Origin: Chitinophaga pinensis
Lineage (GTDB): Bacteria; Bacteroidota; Bacteroidia; Flavobacteriales_D; Crocinitomicaceae
Length of the DNA: 7,211 nt
NCBI GenBank assembly: GCA_945870115.1
Contig: CAMBRH010000179.1
Span: 1 to 7,211 of the forward strand
Direction of reading: 5' to 3'
Positions within the stretch are counted from its first letter, which is position 1; each line of letters opens with the position of its first letter. The notes beneath the pieces were generated by a model that was given only the letters and a program-made list of their open reading frames with translations, was not told where the DNA came from and searched no databases. Below, one piece after another: positions 6,849 to 7,211 of the stretch. The position numbers and the translations under genes were made by a program.

Positions 6849-7211
6849 CTAAATCCATACTTTCGATCCTTCCGAACAATTTTTGCAGATGTCTATTTTA
6901 TTTCTTCCTGTTAAAATTTGCTGTCTAAAATTGGTATATTTTTTTGATTTCCAAATCGTGCTAAAATCTTCATTTATTGCTGAACCCAATTGTATAGTTG
7001 CATCTTTATCAAAACAACAAGGAACAACTTTTGCATCCCAAGTAAAAACGCAGGAAGACCACATTCTCCAGCAATGATTTCCAGTTTCTGCTTTTAATTT
7101 GTATGTACCATCTGCTTTTTTTACATAACGAGCATATTTTTCATTTTCTGGAATTAAGTCATTTCCATTTACATAATCATAAACTTGCGCCGATTTGAGA
7201 CGAACTTCGTC
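6849..7211 (-). CDS. Radical SAM protein, C-terminal SPASM-type region (5' end cut by window edge)
   Basis: The open frame enters from the right window edge and gives 120 residues; the Met at 7064 is internal. The visible part matches the auxiliary iron-sulfur (SPASM/twitch-type) region of radical SAM enzymes. It has CWRMWSSC at 47-54, the DAKVVPCCFD turn at 59-68 (the family norm is DG.V.PC, so Ala60 replaces Gly), LGSAINEDFSTIW, then YTNFRQQ and a closing CKNC at 109-112. The radical SAM core with its CxxxCxxC motif would lie upstream, outside the window, so substrate and reaction cannot be judged. Cysteines 54, 65, 109 and 112 are enough for one auxiliary cluster; the extra cysteines of a full two-cluster SPASM domain are absent because the protein ends eight residues after CKNC. 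It is followed after 21 bp by the exported-protein gene and is probably co-transcribed with it. Confidence 0.88.
   Translation of the reverse strand, partial: DEVRLKSAQVYDYVNGNDLIPENEKYARYVKKADGTYKLKAETGNHCWRMWSSCVFTWDAKVVPCCFDKDATIQLGSAINEDFSTIWKSKKYTNFRQQILTGRNKIDICKNCSEGSKVWI

Noticed and set aside
6849..7064. A stand-alone 71-aa protein starting at 7064
   Set aside because: The frame continues upstream to the window edge with matching SPASM-type sequence (CWRM spans the Met), so this is the tail of a larger gene.

Overview
The window is a strongly A+T-rich chromosomal segment from a member of the Bacteroidota, most likely a Flavobacteriaceae/Flavobacterium-like bacterium. Four things point there: the compact gene order murC-ftsQ-ftsA-ftsZ-yqeY; A-rich leaders without Shine-Dalgarno sequences in front of the genes; an FtsZ with a long linker and a tail that continues past the usual C-terminal peptide; and a signal peptide ending in Asn-Ala before Gln. 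This assignment rests on gene content and protein style, because no database search could be run.

Positions 1-5240 hold the end of the dcw (division and cell wall) cluster on the + strand. It contains the 3' 455 codons of murC, cut at its start by the window edge, then complete ftsQ, ftsA and ftsZ. MurC adds L-alanine to UDP-MurNAc. FtsQ is the membrane-anchored divisome scaffold, FtsA tethers FtsZ to the membrane, and FtsZ forms the division ring. murC and ftsQ are only 5 bp apart. The 86-bp ftsQ-ftsA gap is the only structured intergenic region in the cluster. It carries a GC-rich palindrome, a Bacteroidota-type promoter candidate, and a 10-bp perfect inverted repeat just upstream of ftsA.

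Positions 5285-5731 encode a YqeY/GatB-tail-like protein. It is followed by a strong hairpin terminator (5775-5808) that reads as a terminator on both strands and separates the + strand genes from a convergent - strand pair.

Positions 5814-7211 hold two - strand genes 21 bp apart, probably co-transcribed. The upstream one is the C-terminal 120 residues of a radical SAM protein with a shortened SPASM-type cysteine region, cut by the right window edge. The downstream one is a 337-aa exported protein. Its N-terminal part resembles DUF5060 and its C-terminal part resembles the end of DUF5060-type glycoside-hydrolase-like proteins, but there is no room for a catalytic barrel between them. This accessory pair is the least ordinary part of the window. 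I see no CRISPR array, insertion sequence, phage gene, RNA gene or defence system. No stretch longer than about 100 bases lacks a gene or a described element.
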